64,000 nt of DNA. It comes from Henricia sp. BOLD:AAB3569 (Eukaryota; Echinodermata; Asteroidea; Spinulosida; Echinasteridae). The position numbers and the translations under genes were made by a program. Below are positions 1 to 10,089 of this stretch, piece after piece; the stretch's first letter is position 1; each line of letters begins with the position of its first letter. The notes under the pieces were generated by a model. It was not told the origin of the DNA. It did not search any database and worked only from the letters and a program-made list of their open reading frames with translations. Location: positions 124,001 to 188,000 of the forward strand of contig JBBELK010000994.1 in the NCBI GenBank assembly GCA_037783545.1, in the 5' to 3' direction.

Positions 1-58
1 TATTAACTTCTACATTTTATATATTCTAGCTACAAGGGGTTGATGAAATGGTATGACT

Positions 59-130
59 GGTCACATGGTGTAATGGTTAGCACTCGAGACTTTGAATCTC
101 GCGATCCGAGTTCAAATCTCGGTGGGACCT
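59..130 (+). tRNA. tRNA-Gln (TTG)
   Basis: Class U2, tail a. First complete gene in the window. C5 is replaced by A, which leaves an A5:G67 mismatch in the acceptor stem; the other stems pair. Confidence 0.85.
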
Positions 131-228
131 TGTACGATTTTGTGTGAGTGGTTTACTGAAATGTTTTAGGTTAACTTTTAGATTTGATATATTCTAGTTA
201 CAACTGCTTGGTGTGCAAAAGCATGACT

Positions 229-300
229 GGTCCCATGGTGTAACGGTTAGCACTCGAGACTCTGAATCTCGCGATCCGAGTTCAAATCTCGGTAGGACCT
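229..300 (+). tRNA. tRNA-Gln (CTG)
   Basis: Class Q14, tail a. A66 gives a C6:A66 mismatch in the acceptor stem. Confidence 0.85.
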
Positions 301-398
301 TGTACGATTTTGTGTGAGTGGTTTACTGAAATGTTTTCGGTTAACTTCTAAATTTTATATATTCCAGCTACAACTGCTTGGTGGTCATAAGTATGACT

Positions 399-470
399 GG
401 TCTCGTGGTGTAACGGTTAGCACTCGAAACTCTGAATCTCGCCATCCGAGTTCAAATCTCGGTGGGACCT
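399..470 (+). tRNA. tRNA-Gln (CTG)
   Basis: Class Q3, tail b, plus a private T5 (T5:G67 wobble). A30 opposes C40 in the anticodon stem. Confidence 0.82.
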
Positions 471-573
471 TGTATGGGTCAGTCTTTTGTGCAGGTTCTT
501 TACTGCAATGTCTTTTATTAACTTCTACATTTTATATATTCTAGCTACAAGGGGTTGATGAAATGGTATGACT

Positions 574-621
574 GGTCCCATGGTATAATGGTTAGCACTC
601 GAGGCTTTGAATCTGGCGATC
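574..621 (+). pseudogene. Truncated tRNA-Gln (TTG), class P
   Basis: The gene stops after base 48. The T arm, box B and the 3' acceptor strand are missing, and TTTT follows at once. It also carries A12, G31 and G42. The same truncated unit recurs 17 times. Confidence 0.9.
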
Positions 622-719
622 TTTTCCCTTTGTGTGAGCGGTTTACTCCAATTTTGTTCGGTTAACTTCTAGATTTTATATATTCCAGTTACAACTGCTT
701 GGTGTGCAAAAGCATGACT

Positions 720-791
720 GGTCCCATGGTTTAACGGTTAGCACTCGAGACTCTGAATCTCGCAATCCGAGTTCAAATCTCGGTGGGACCT
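720..791 (+). tRNA. tRNA-Gln (CTG)
   Basis: Class Q4, tail c. T12 lies in the D stem and box A. Confidence 0.85.
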
Positions 792-896
792 TGTACGATT
801 CTCAATTTTGTGTGAGTGGTTTACTGACATGATTTCGGTTAACTTCTAAATTTTATATATTCCAGCTACAACTGCTTGGTGGTCATAGGTATGACT

Positions 897-968
897 GGTC
901 CCGTGGTGTAACGGTTAGCACTCGAGACTCTGAATCTCGCGATCCGAGTTCAAATCTCGGTGGGACCT
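897..968 (+). tRNA. tRNA-Gln (CTG)
   Basis: Class Q2, tail d. G7 wobble-pairs with T65; all stems are otherwise intact. Confidence 0.9.
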
Positions 969-1073
969 TGTAGTATTTATACCTTTGTGTGAGTGGTTTA
1001 CTGAAATGTTTTCGGATAACTTCTAGATTTGATATATTTTAGTTACAACTGCTTGGTGTACAAAAGCATGACT

Positions 1074-1145
1074 GGTCCCATGGTGTAACGGTTAGCACTC
1101 GAGACTCTGAATCTCGCGATCCGAGTTCAAATCTCGGTGGGACCT
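1074..1145 (+). tRNA. tRNA-Gln (CTG)
   Basis: Class Q1, tail e. Every stem pairs perfectly. Confidence 0.93.
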
Positions 1146-1248
1146 TGTATAGGTCAGACTTTTGTGCAGGTTCTTTACTGCAATGTCTTTTATTAACTTC
1201 TACATTTTATATATTCTAGCTACAAGGGGTTGATTAAATGGTATGACT

Positions 1249-1320
1249 GGTCACATGGTGTAACGGTTAGCACTCGAGACTCTGAATCTCGCAATCCGAG
1301 TTTAAATCTCGGTGGGACCT
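1249..1320 (+). tRNA. tRNA-Gln (CTG), box B mutated
   Basis: Class Q5, tail b, plus private A5. T55 replaces the near-invariant C of the TTC in the T loop and box B, so transcription and folding may be weak. Confidence 0.7.
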
Positions 1321-1431
1321 TGTATGGGTCAGTCTTTTGTGCAGGTTCTTTACTGCAATGTCTTTTATTAACTTCTAAATTTGATATATTCCATAACCAG
1401 CTACAACTGCTTGGTGGTCATAGGGATGACT

Positions 1432-1503
1432 GGTCCCGTGGTGTAACGGTTAGCACTCGAGACTCTGAATCTCGCGATCCGAGTTCAAATCTCGGTGGGA
1501 CCT
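1432..1503 (+). tRNA. tRNA-Gln (CTG)
   Basis: Class Q2, tail b. Its spacer carries the extra CCATAACC word. Confidence 0.9.
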
Positions 1504-1565
1504 TGTATGGGTCAGTCTTTTGTGCAGGTTCTTTACTGCAATGTCTTTTATTAACTTCTACATTT

Positions 1566-1574
1566 TATATATTC
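1566..1574 (+). promoter_or_regulatory. Upstream TATATATTC element, representative of all units
   Basis: This TATA-like stretch lies 41 bp before the TTG gene at 1607. The same TATATATTC(C/T)AG word precedes nearly every gene in the array at a similar distance, in all three spacer families. A Pol III TATA-like role is an inference from position and conservation. Confidence 0.4.
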
Positions 1575-1606
1575 TAGCTACAAGGGGTTGATGAAATGGT
1601 ATGACT

Positions 1607-1678
1607 GGTCCCATGGTGTAATGGTTAGCACTCGAGACTTTGAATCTCGCGATCCGAGTTCAAATCTCGGTGGGACCT
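1607..1678 (+). tRNA. tRNA-Gln (TTG)
   Basis: Class U1, tail f. Perfect cloverleaf. Confidence 0.93.
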
Positions 1679-1784
1679 TGTACGATTTTAACCTTTGTGT
1701 GAGCTGTTTACTCCAATTTTTTTCGGTTAACTTCTAGATTTGATATATTCCAGTTACAACTGCTTGGTGTGCAAAAGCAAGACT

Positions 1785-1856
1785 GGTCCCATGGTGTAAC
1801 GGTTAGCACTCGACACTCTGAATCTCGCAATCCGAGTTCAAATCTTGGTGGGACCT
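1785..1856 (+). tRNA. tRNA-Gln (CTG)
   Basis: Class Q7, tail h. C30 opposes C40 in the anticodon stem; T62 wobble-pairs with G50. Confidence 0.78.
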
Positions 1857-1961
1857 TGTGCGATTCTCAATTTTGTGTGAGTGGTTTACTGAAATGTTTT
1901 CGGTTAACTTCTAAATTTTATATATTCCAGCTACAACTGCTTGGTGTGCAAAAGCATGACT

Positions 1962-2033
1962 GGTCCCATGGTGTAACGGTTAGCACTCGAGACTCTGAAT
2001 CTCGCACTCCGAGTTCAGATCTCGGTGGGACCT
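1962..2033 (+). tRNA. tRNA-Gln (CTG)
   Basis: Class Q9, tail c. Changes lie in the variable region and T loop; stems are intact. Confidence 0.87.
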
Positions 2034-2154
2034 TGTACGATTCTCAATTTTGTGTGAGTGGTTTACTGAAATGTTTTCGGTTAACTTCTAAATTTTATAT
2101 GTTCCAGCTACAACTGCTTGGTGGTCATAGGTATGGGTGGTCATAGGTATGTCT

Positions 2155-2226
2155 GGTCCCGTTGTGTAACGGTTAGCACTCGAGAGTCTGAATCTCGCGA
2201 TCCGAGTTCAAATCTCGGTGGGACCT
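2155..2226 (+). tRNA. tRNA-Gln (CTG)
   Basis: Class Q10, tail i. G32 alters the anticodon loop and T9 the D-arm junction. Confidence 0.82.
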
Positions 2227-2329
2227 TGTATGGGTCAGTCATTTGTGCAGGTTCTTTACTGCAATGTCTTTTATTAACTTCTACATTTTATATATTCTAG
2301 CTACAAGGGGTTGATGAAATGGTATGACT

Positions 2330-2401
2330 GGTCCCATGGTGTAATGGTTAGCACTCGAGACTTTGAATCTCGCGATCCGAGTTCAAATCTCGGTGGGACC
2401 T
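2330..2401 (+). tRNA. tRNA-Gln (TTG)
   Basis: Class U1, tail g. Confidence 0.92.
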
Positions 2402-2506
2402 TGTACGATTTAACCTTTGTGTGAGCTGTTTACTCCAATTTTTTTAGGTTAACTTGTAGATTTAATATATTCCAGTTACAACTGCTTGGTGTGCAAAAGC
2501 ATGACT

Positions 2507-2578
2507 GGTCCCATGGTGTAACGGTTAGCACTCGACACTCTGAATCTCGCAATCCGAGTTCAAATCTTGGTGGGACCT
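2507..2578 (+). tRNA. tRNA-Gln (CTG)
   Basis: Class Q7, tail h. Confidence 0.78.
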
Positions 2579-2683
2579 TGTGCGATTCTCAATTTTGTGT
2601 GAGTGGTTTACTGAAATGTTTTCGTTTAACTTCTAAATTTTATATATTCCAGCTACAACTGCTTGGTGGTCATAGGTATGACT

Positions 2684-2755
2684 GGTCCCGTGGTGTAACG
2701 GTTAGCACTCGAGACTCTGAATCTCGCGATCCGAGTTCAAATCTCGGTGGGACCT
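2684..2755 (+). tRNA. tRNA-Gln (CTG)
   Basis: Class Q2, tail j. Confidence 0.9.
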
Positions 2756-2859
2756 TGTATGGGTCAGTCCTTTGTGCAGGTTCTTTACTGCAATGTCTTT
2801 TTATTAACTTCTACATTTTATATATTCTAGCTACAAGGGGTTGATGAAATGGTATGACT

Positions 2860-2931
2860 GGTCCCATGGTGTAATGGTTAGCACTCGAGACTTTGAATCT
2901 CGCGATCCGAGTTCAAATCTCGGTGGGACCT
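2860..2931 (+). tRNA. tRNA-Gln (TTG)
   Basis: Class U1, tail k. Confidence 0.92.
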
Positions 2932-3036
2932 TGTACTATGTTAACGTTTGTGTGAGTGGTTTACTGAAATGTTTTAGGTTAACTTTTAGATTTGATATAT
3001 TCTAGTTACAACTGCTTGGTGTGCAAAAGCATGACT

Positions 3037-3108
3037 GGTCCCATGGTGTAACGGTTAGCACTCGAGACTCTGAATCTCGCGATCCCAGTTCAAATCTCAG
3101 TGGGACCT
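3037..3108 (+). tRNA. tRNA-Gln (CTG), T stem disrupted
   Basis: Class Q12, tail l. C50:C62 and C49:A63 mismatches break the T stem. Confidence 0.7.
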
Positions 3109-3213
3109 TGTAGTATTTTCACCTTTGTGTGAGTGGTTTACTGAAATGTTTTCGGATAACTTCTAGATTTGATATATTCTAGTTACAACTGCTTGGTGTA
3201 CAAAAGCATGACT

Positions 3214-3285
3214 GGTCCCATGGTGTAACGGTTAGCACTCGAGACTCTGAATCTCGCGATCCGAGTTCAAATCTCGGTGGGACCT
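3214..3285 (+). tRNA. tRNA-Gln (CTG)
   Basis: Class Q1, tail e. Confidence 0.93.
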
Positions 3286-3388
3286 TGTATAGGTCAGGCT
3301 TTTGTGCAGGTTCTTTACTGCAATGTCTTTTATTAACTTCTACATTTTATATATTCTAGCTACAAGGGGTTGATGAAATGGTATGACT

Positions 3389-3460
3389 GGTCCCATGGTG
3401 TAATGGTTAGCACTCGAGACTTTGAATCTCGCGATCCGAGTTCATATCTCGGTGGGACCT
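3389..3460 (+). tRNA. tRNA-Gln (TTG)
   Basis: Class U3, tail f. T57 changes the T loop only. Confidence 0.87.
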
Positions 3461-3565
3461 TGTACTATTTTAACCTTTGTGTGAGTGGTATACTGAAATG
3501 TTTTCGGTTAACTTCTAGATTTGATATATTCTAGTTACAACTGCTTGGTGTGCAAAAGCATGACT

Positions 3566-3637
3566 GGTCCCATGGTGTAACGGTTAGCACTCGAGACTCT
3601 GAATCTCGCGATCCGAGTTCAAATCTCGGTGGGACCT
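3566..3637 (+). tRNA. tRNA-Gln (CTG)
   Basis: Class Q1, tail b. Confidence 0.93.
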
Positions 3638-3740
3638 TGTATGGGTCAGTCTTTTGTGCAGGTTCTTTACTGCAATGTCTTTTATTAACTTCTACATTTT
3701 ATATATTCTAGCTACAAGGGGTTGATGAAATGGTATGACT

Positions 3741-3812
3741 GGTCCCATGGTGTAATGGTTAGCACTCGAGACTTTGAATCTCGCGATCCGAGTTCAAATC
3801 TCGGTGGGACCT
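3741..3812 (+). tRNA. tRNA-Gln (TTG)
   Basis: Class U1, tail a. Starts the second copy of the 3682-bp order seen from 59. Confidence 0.92.
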
Positions 3813-3910
3813 TGTACGATTTTGTGTGAGTGGTTTACTGAAATGTTTTAGGTTAACTTTTAGATTTGATATATTCTAGTTACAACTGCTTGGTGTGCAA
3901 AAGCATGACT

Positions 3911-3982
3911 GGTCCCATGGTGTAACGGTTAGCACTCGAGACTCTGAATCTCGCGATCCGAGTTCAAATCTCGGTAGGACCT
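3911..3982 (+). tRNA. tRNA-Gln (CTG)
   Basis: Class Q14, tail a. Confidence 0.85.
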
Positions 3983-4080
3983 TGTACGATTTTGTGTGAG
4001 TGGTTTACTGAAATGTTTTCGGTTAACTTCTAAATTTTATATATTCCAGCTACAACTGCTTGGTGGTCATAAGTATGACT

Positions 4081-4152
4081 GGTCCCGTGGTGTAACGGTT
4101 AGCACTCGAAACTCTGAATCTCGCCATCCGAGTTCAAATCTCGGTGGGACCT
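4081..4152 (+). tRNA. tRNA-Gln (CTG)
   Basis: Class Q3, tail b. Confidence 0.84.
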
Positions 4153-4255
4153 TGTATGGGTCAGTCTTTTGTGCAGGTTCTTTACTGCAATGTCTTTTAT
4201 TAACTTCTACATTTTATATATTCTAGCTACAAGGGGTTGATGAAATGGTATGACT

Positions 4256-4303
4256 GGTCCCATGGTATAATGGTTAGCACTCGAGGCTTTGAATCTGGCG
4301 ATC
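4256..4303 (+). pseudogene. Truncated tRNA-Gln (TTG), class P
   Basis: Class P; followed by T5. Confidence 0.9.
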
Positions 4304-4401
4304 TTTTTCCTTTGTGTGAGCGGTTTACTCCAATTTTGTTCGGTTAACTTCTAGATTTTATATATTCCAGTTACAACTGCTTGGTGTGCAAAAGCATGAC
4401 T

Positions 4402-4473
4402 GGTCCCATGGTTTAACGGTTAGCACTCGAGACTCTGAATCTCGCAATCCGAGTTCAAATCTCGGTGGGACCT
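4402..4473 (+). tRNA. tRNA-Gln (CTG)
   Basis: Class Q4, tail c. Confidence 0.85.
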
Positions 4474-4578
4474 TGTACGATTCTCAATTTTGTGTGAGTG
4501 GTTTACTGACATGATTTCGGTTAACTTCTAAATTTTATATATTCCAGCTACAACTGCTTGGTGGTCATAGGTATGACT

Positions 4579-4650
4579 GGTCCCGTGGTGTAACGGTTAG
4601 CACTCGAGACTCTGAATCTCGCGATCCGAGTTCAAATCTCGGTGGGACCT
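4579..4650 (+). tRNA. tRNA-Gln (CTG)
   Basis: Class Q2, tail d. Confidence 0.9.
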
Positions 4651-4755
4651 TGTAGTATTTATACCTTTGTGTGAGTGGTTTACTGAAATGTTTTCGGATA
4701 ACTTCTAGATTTGATATATTTTAGTTACAACTGCTTGGTGTACAAAAGCATGACT

Positions 4756-4827
4756 GGTCCCATGGTGTAACGGTTAGCACTCGAGACTCTGAATCTCGCG
4801 ATCCGAGTTCAAATCTCGGTGGGACCT
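4756..4827 (+). tRNA. tRNA-Gln (CTG)
   Basis: Class Q1, tail e. Confidence 0.93.
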
Positions 4828-4930
4828 TGTATAGGTCAGGCTTTTGTGCAGGTTCTTTACTGCAATGTCTTTTATTAACTTCTACATTTTATATATTCTA
4901 GCTACAAGGGGTTGATTAAATGGTATGACT

Positions 4931-5002
4931 GGTCCCATGGTGTAACGGTTAGCACTCGAGACTCTGAATCTCGCAATCCGAGTTTAAATCTCGGTGGGAC
5001 CT
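4931..5002 (+). tRNA. tRNA-Gln (CTG), box B mutated
   Basis: Class Q5, tail b. Confidence 0.7.
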
Positions 5003-5113
5003 TGTATGGGTCAGTCTTTTGTGCAGGTTCTTTACTGCAATGTCTTTTATTAACTTCTAAATTTGATATATTCCATAACCAGCTACAACTGCTTGGTGGT
5101 CATAGGGATGACT

Positions 5114-5185
5114 GGTCCCGTGGTGTAACGGTTAGCACTCGAGACTCTGAATCTCGCGATCCGAGTTCAAATCTCGGTGGGACCT
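5114..5185 (+). tRNA. tRNA-Gln (CTG)
   Basis: Class Q2, tail b. Confidence 0.9.
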
Positions 5186-5288
5186 TGTATGGGTCAGTCT
5201 TTTGTGCAGGTTCTTTACTGCAATGTCTTTTATTAACTTCTACATTTTATATATTCTAGCTACAAGGGGTTGATTAAATGGTATGACT

Positions 5289-5360
5289 GGTCCCATGGTG
5301 TAACGGTTAGCACTCGAGACTCTGAATCTCGCGATCCGAGTTCAAATATCGATGGGACCT
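5289..5360 (+). tRNA. tRNA-Gln (CTG), T stem disrupted
   Basis: Class Q13, tail a. G52:A60 and C48:A64 mismatches. It stands where copy 1 has two units (1607 and 1785). Confidence 0.72.
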
Positions 5361-5458
5361 TGTACGATTTTGTGTGAGTGGTTTACTGAAATGTTTTCGG
5401 TTAACTTCTAAATTTTATATATTCCAGCTACAACTGCTTGGTGTGCAAAAGCATGACT

Positions 5459-5530
5459 GGTCCCATGGTGTAACGGTTAGCACTCGAGACTCTGAATCTC
5501 GCACTCCGAGTTCAGATCTCGGTGGGACCT
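5459..5530 (+). tRNA. tRNA-Gln (CTG)
   Basis: Class Q9, tail c. Confidence 0.87.
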
Positions 5531-5651
5531 TGTACGATTCTCAATTTTGTGTGAGTGGTTTACTGAAATGTTTTCGGTTAACTTCTAAATTTTATATGTT
5601 CCAGCTACAACTGCTTGGTGGTCATAGGTATGGGTGGTCATAGGTATGTCT

Positions 5652-5723
5652 GGTCCCGTTGTGTAACGGTTAGCACTCGAGAGTCTGAATCTCGCGATCC
5701 GAGTTCAAATCTCGGTGGGACCT
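5652..5723 (+). tRNA. tRNA-Gln (CTG)
   Basis: Class Q10, tail i. Confidence 0.82.
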
Positions 5724-5826
5724 TGTATGGGTCAGTCATTTGTGCAGGTTCTTTACTGCAATGTCTTTTATTAACTTCTACATTTTATATATTCTAGCTA
5801 CAAGGGGTTGATGAAATGGTATGACT

Positions 5827-5898
5827 GGTCCCATGGTGTAATGGTTAGCACTCGAGACTTTGAATCTCGCGATCCGAGTTCAAATCTCGGTGGGACCT
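5827..5898 (+). tRNA. tRNA-Gln (TTG)
   Basis: Class U1, tail g. Confidence 0.92.
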
Positions 5899-6003
5899 TG
5901 TACGATTTAACCTTTGTGTGAGCTGTTTACTCCAATTTTTTTAGGTTAACTTGTAGATTTAATATATTCCAGTTACAACTGCTTGGTGTGCAAAAGCATG
6001 ACT

Positions 6004-6075
6004 GGTCCCATGGTGTAACGGTTAGCACTCGACACTCTGAATCTCGCAATCCGAGTTCAAATCTTGGTGGGACCT
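6004..6075 (+). tRNA. tRNA-Gln (CTG)
   Basis: Class Q7, tail h. Confidence 0.78.
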
Positions 6076-6180
6076 TGTGCGATTCTCAATTTTGTGTGAG
6101 TGGTTTACTGAAATGTTTTCGGTTAACTTCTAAATTGTATATATTCCAGCTACAACTGCTTGGTGGTCATAGGTATGACT

Positions 6181-6252
6181 GGTCCCGTGGTGTAACGGTT
6201 AGCACTCGAGACTCTGAATCTCGCGATCCGAGTTCAAATCTCGGTGGGACCT
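6181..6252 (+). tRNA. tRNA-Gln (CTG)
   Basis: Class Q2, tail j. Confidence 0.9.
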
Positions 6253-6356
6253 TGTATGGGTCAGTCCTTTGTGCAGGTTCTTTACTGCAATGTCTTTTTA
6301 TTAACTTCTACATTTTATATATTCTAGCTACAAGGGGTTGATGAAATGGTATGACT

Positions 6357-6428
6357 GGTCCCATGGTGTAATGGTTAGCACTCGAGACTTTGAATCTCGC
6401 GATCCGAGTTCAAATCTCGGTGGGACCT
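6357..6428 (+). tRNA. tRNA-Gln (TTG)
   Basis: Class U1, tail k. Confidence 0.92.
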
Positions 6429-6533
6429 TGTACTATGTTAACGTTTGTGTGAGTGGTTTACTGAAATGTTTTAGGTTAACTTTTAGATTTGATATATTCT
6501 AGTTACAACTGCTTGGTGTGCAAAAGCATGACT

Positions 6534-6605
6534 GGTCCCATGGTGTAACGGTTAGCACTCGAGACTCTGAATCTCGCGATCCCAGTTCAAATCTCAGTGG
6601 GACCT
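6534..6605 (+). tRNA. tRNA-Gln (CTG), T stem disrupted
   Basis: Class Q12, tail l. Confidence 0.7.
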
Positions 6606-6710
6606 TGTAGTATTTTCACCTTTGTGTGAGTGGTTTACTGAAATGTTTTCGGATAACTTCTAGATTTGATATATTCTAGTTACAACTGCTTGGTGTACAA
6701 AAGCATGACT

Positions 6711-6782
6711 GGTCCCATGGTGTAACGGTTAGCACTCGAGACTCTGAATCTCGCGATCCGAGTTCAAATCTCGGTGGGACCT
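6711..6782 (+). tRNA. tRNA-Gln (CTG)
   Basis: Class Q1, tail e. Confidence 0.93.
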
Positions 6783-6885
6783 TGTATAGGTCAGGCTTTT
6801 GTGCAGGTTCTTTACTGCAATGTCTTTTATTAACTTCTACATTTTATATATTCTAGCTACAAGGGGTTGATGAAATGGTATGACT

Positions 6886-6957
6886 GGTCCCATGGTGTAA
6901 TGGTTAGCACTCGAGACTTTGAATCTCGCGATCCGAGTTCAAATCTCGGTGGGACCT
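6886..6957 (+). tRNA. tRNA-Gln (TTG)
   Basis: Class U1, tail g. Confidence 0.92.
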
Positions 6958-7062
6958 TGTACGATTTAACCTTTGTGTGAGCTGTTTACTCCAATTTTTT
7001 TAGGTTAACTTGTAGATTTAATATATTCCAGTTACAACTGCTTGGTGTGCAAAAGCATGACT

Positions 7063-7134
7063 GGTCACATGGTGTAACGGTTAGCACTAGACACTCTGAA
7101 TCTCGCAATCCGAGTTCAAATCTTGGTGGGACCT
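7063..7134 (+). tRNA. tRNA-Gln (CTG), degenerate stems
   Basis: Class Q8, tail h. A5:G67, A27:G43 and C30:C40 mismatches sit in one gene, so it is probably weak or non-functional. It looks like a further decayed Q7. Confidence 0.62.
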
Positions 7135-7239
7135 TGTGCGATTCTCAATTTTGTGTGAGTGGTTTACTGAAATGTTTTCGGTTAACTTCTAAATTTTATA
7201 TATTCCAGCTACAACTGCTTGGTGGTCATAGGTATGACT

Positions 7240-7311
7240 GGTCCCGTGGTGTAACGGTTAGCACTCGAGACTCTGAATCTCGCGATCCGAGTTCAAATCT
7301 CGGTGGGACCT
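7240..7311 (+). tRNA. tRNA-Gln (CTG)
   Basis: Class Q2, tail j. Confidence 0.9.
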
Positions 7312-7415
7312 TGTATGGGTCAGTCCTTTGTGCAGGTTCTTTACTGAAATGTCTTTTTATTAACTTCTACATTTTATATATTCTAGCTACAAGGGGTTGA
7401 TGAAATGGTATGACT

Positions 7416-7487
7416 GGTCACATGGTGTAATGGTTAGCACTCGAGACTTTGAATCTCGCGATCCGAGTTCAAATCTCGGTGGGACCT
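7416..7487 (+). tRNA. tRNA-Gln (TTG)
   Basis: Class U2, tail k. Confidence 0.84.
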
Positions 7488-7592
7488 TGTACTATGTTAA
7501 CGTTTGTGTGAGTGGTTTACTGAAATGTTTTAGGTTAACTTTTAGATTTGATATATTCTAGTTACAACTGCTTGGTGTGCAAAAGCATGACT

Positions 7593-7664
7593 GGTCCCAT
7601 GGTGTAACGGTTAGCACTCGAGACTCTGAATCTCGCGATCCGAGTTCAAATCTGGGTGGGACCT
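7593..7664 (+). tRNA. tRNA-Gln (CTG)
   Basis: Class Q1, tail a, with private G62 (G50:G62 mismatch in the T stem). Confidence 0.8.
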
Positions 7665-7762
7665 TGTACGATTTTGTGTGAGTGGTTTACTGAAATGTTT
7701 TCGGTTAACTTCTAAATTTTATATATTCCAGCTACAACTGCTTGGTGGTCATAAGTATGACT

Positions 7763-7834
7763 GGTCCCGTGGTGTAACGGTTAGCACTCGGAACTCTGAA
7801 TCTCGCCATCCGAGTTCAAATCTCGGTGGGACCT
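7763..7834 (+). tRNA. tRNA-Gln (CTG)
   Basis: Class Q3, tail b, with private G29. Confidence 0.8.
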
Positions 7835-7937
7835 TGTATGGGTCAGTCTTTTGTGCAGGTTCTTTACTGCAATGTCTTTTATTAACTTCTACATTTTATA
7901 TATTCTAGCTACAAGGGGTTGATGAAATGGTATGACT

Positions 7938-7985
7938 GGTCCCATGGTATAATGGTTAGCACTCGAGGCTTTGAATCTGGCGATC
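7938..7985 (+). pseudogene. Truncated tRNA-Gln (TTG), class P
   Basis: Class P. Confidence 0.9.
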
Positions 7986-8083
7986 TTTTCCCTTTGTGTG
8001 AGCGGTTTACTCCAATTTTGTTCGGTTAACTTCTAGATTTTATATATTCCAGTTACAACTGCTTGGTGTGCAAAAGCATGACT

Positions 8084-8155
8084 GGTCCCATGGTTTAACG
8101 GTTAGCACTCGAGACTCTGAATCTCGCAATCCGAGTTCAAATCTCGGTGGGACCT
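8084..8155 (+). tRNA. tRNA-Gln (CTG)
   Basis: Class Q4, tail c. Confidence 0.85.
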
Positions 8156-8260
8156 TGTACGATTCTCAATTTTGTGTGAGTGGTTTACTGACATGATTTC
8201 GGTTAACTTCTAAATTTTATATATTCCAGCTACAACTGCTTGGTGGTCATAGGTATGACT

Positions 8261-8332
8261 GGTCCCGTGGTGTAACGGTTAGCACTCGAGACTCTGAATC
8301 TCGCGATCCGAGTTCAAATCTCGGTGGGACCT
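8261..8332 (+). tRNA. tRNA-Gln (CTG)
   Basis: Class Q2, tail d. Confidence 0.9.
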
Positions 8333-8437
8333 TGTAGTATTTATACCTTTGTGTGAGTGGTTTACTGAAATGTTTTCGGATAACTTCTAGATTTGATATA
8401 TTTTAGTTACAACTGCTTGGTGTACAAAAGCATGACT

Positions 8438-8509
8438 GGTCCCATGGTGTAACGGTTAGCACTCGAGACTCTGAATCTCGCGATCCGAGTTCAAATCTCG
8501 GTGGGACCT
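8438..8509 (+). tRNA. tRNA-Gln (CTG)
   Basis: Class Q1, tail e. Confidence 0.93.
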
Positions 8510-8612
8510 TGTATAGGTCAGGCTTTTGTGCAGGTTCTTTACTGCAATGTCTTTTATTAACTTCTACATTTTATATATTCTAGCTACAAGGGGTTGATGA
8601 AATGGTATGACT

Positions 8613-8684
8613 GGTCCCATGGTGTAATGGTTAGCACTCGAGACTTTGAATCTCGCGATCCGAGTTCAAATCTCGGTGGGACCT
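8613..8684 (+). tRNA. tRNA-Gln (TTG)
   Basis: Class U1, tail g. Confidence 0.92.
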
Positions 8685-8789
8685 TGTACGATTTAACCTT
8701 TGTGTGAGCTGTTTACTCCAATTTTTTTAGGTTAACTTGTAGATTTAATATATTCCAGTTACAACTGCTTGGTGTGCAAAAGCATGACT

Positions 8790-8861
8790 GGTCACATGGT
8801 GTAACGGTTAGCACTAGACACTCTGAATCTCGCAATCCGAGTTCAAATCTTGGTGGGACCT
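8790..8861 (+). tRNA. tRNA-Gln (CTG), degenerate stems
   Basis: Class Q8, tail h. Confidence 0.62.
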
Positions 8862-8966
8862 TGTGCGATTCTCAATTTTGTGTGAGTGGTTTACTGAAAT
8901 GTTTTCGGTTAACTTCTAAATTTTATATATTCCAGCTACAACTGCTTGGTGGTCATAGGTATGACT

Positions 8967-9038
8967 GGTCCCGTGGTGTAACGGTTAGCACTCGAGACTC
9001 TGAATCTCGCGATCCGAGTTCAAATCTCGGTGGGACCT
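8967..9038 (+). tRNA. tRNA-Gln (CTG)
   Basis: Class Q2, tail j. Confidence 0.9.
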
Positions 9039-9142
9039 TGTATGGGTCAGTCCTTTGTGCAGGTTCTTTACTGAAATGTCTTTTTATTAACTTCTACATT
9101 TTATATATTCTAGCTACAAGGGGTTGATGAAATGGTATGACT

Positions 9143-9214
9143 GGTCACATGGTGTAATGGTTAGCACTCGAGACTTTGAATCTCGCGATCCGAGTTCAAA
9201 TCTCGGTGGGACCT
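9143..9214 (+). tRNA. tRNA-Gln (TTG)
   Basis: Class U2, tail a. Confidence 0.84.
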
Positions 9215-9312
9215 TGTACGATTTTGTGTGAGTGGTTTACTGAAATGTTTTAGGTTAACTTTTAGATTTGATATATTCTAGTTACAACTGCTTGGTGTGC
9301 AAAAGCATGACT

Positions 9313-9384
9313 GGTCCCATGGTGTAACGGTTAGCACTCGAGACTCTGAATCTCGCGATCCGAGTTCAAATCTCGGTAGGACCT
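9313..9384 (+). tRNA. tRNA-Gln (CTG)
   Basis: Class Q14, tail a. Confidence 0.85.
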
Positions 9385-9482
9385 TGTACGATTTTGTGTG
9401 AGTGGTTTACTGAAATGTTTTCGGTTAACTTCTAAATTTTATATATTCCAGCTACAACTGCTTGGTGGTCATAGGTATGACT

Positions 9483-9554
9483 GGTCCCGTGGTGTAACGG
9501 TTAGCACTCGAGACTCTGAATCTCGCGATCCGAGTTCAAATCTCGGTGGGACCT
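9483..9554 (+). tRNA. tRNA-Gln (CTG)
   Basis: Class Q2, tail d. It directly follows the Q14 gene, where other copies have Q3, P and Q4 first, so three units were lost here. Confidence 0.9.
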
Positions 9555-9659
9555 TGTAGTATTTATACCTTTGTGTGAGTGGTTTACTGAAATGTTTTCG
9601 GATAACTTCTAGATTTGATATATTTTAGTTACAACTGCTTGGTGTACAAAAGCATGACT

Positions 9660-9731
9660 GGTCCCATGGTGTAACGGTTAGCACTCGAGACTCTGAATCT
9701 CGCGATCCGAGTTCAAATCTCGGTGGGACCT
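9660..9731 (+). tRNA. tRNA-Gln (CTG)
   Basis: Class Q1, tail e. Confidence 0.93.
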
Positions 9732-9834
9732 TGTATAGGTCAGGCTTTTGTGCAGGTTCTTTACTGCAATGTCTTTTATTAACTTCTACATTTTATATAT
9801 TCTAGCTACAAGGGGTTGATTAAATGGTATGACT

Positions 9835-9906
9835 GGTCCCATGGTGTAACGGTTAGCACTCGAGACTCTGAATCTCGCAATCCGAGTTTAAATCTCGGTG
9901 GGACCT
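9835..9906 (+). tRNA. tRNA-Gln (CTG), box B mutated
   Basis: Class Q5, tail b. Confidence 0.7.
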
Positions 9907-10017
9907 TGTATGGGTCAGTCTTTTGTGCAGGTTCTTTACTGCAATGTCTTTTATTAACTTCTAAATTTGATATATTCCATAACCAGCTACAACTGCTTGG
10001 TGGTCATAGGGATGACT

Positions 10018-10089
10018 GGTCCCGTGGTGTAACGGTTAGCACTCGAGACTCTGAATCTCGCGATCCGAGTTCAAATCTCGGTGGGACCT
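10018..10089 (+). tRNA. tRNA-Gln (CTG)
   Basis: Class Q2, tail b. Confidence 0.9.

Larger units (their letters stand above)
59..6885 (+). repeat. Two copies of the left higher-order unit
   Basis: Units from 59 recur from 3741 at an offset of 3682 bp, in the same class order (U, Q14, Q3, P, Q4, Q2, Q1, Q5, Q2). The offset drops to 3497 after 5459, because copy 1 has two genes (1607, 1785) where copy 2 has one (5289). Confidence 0.85.
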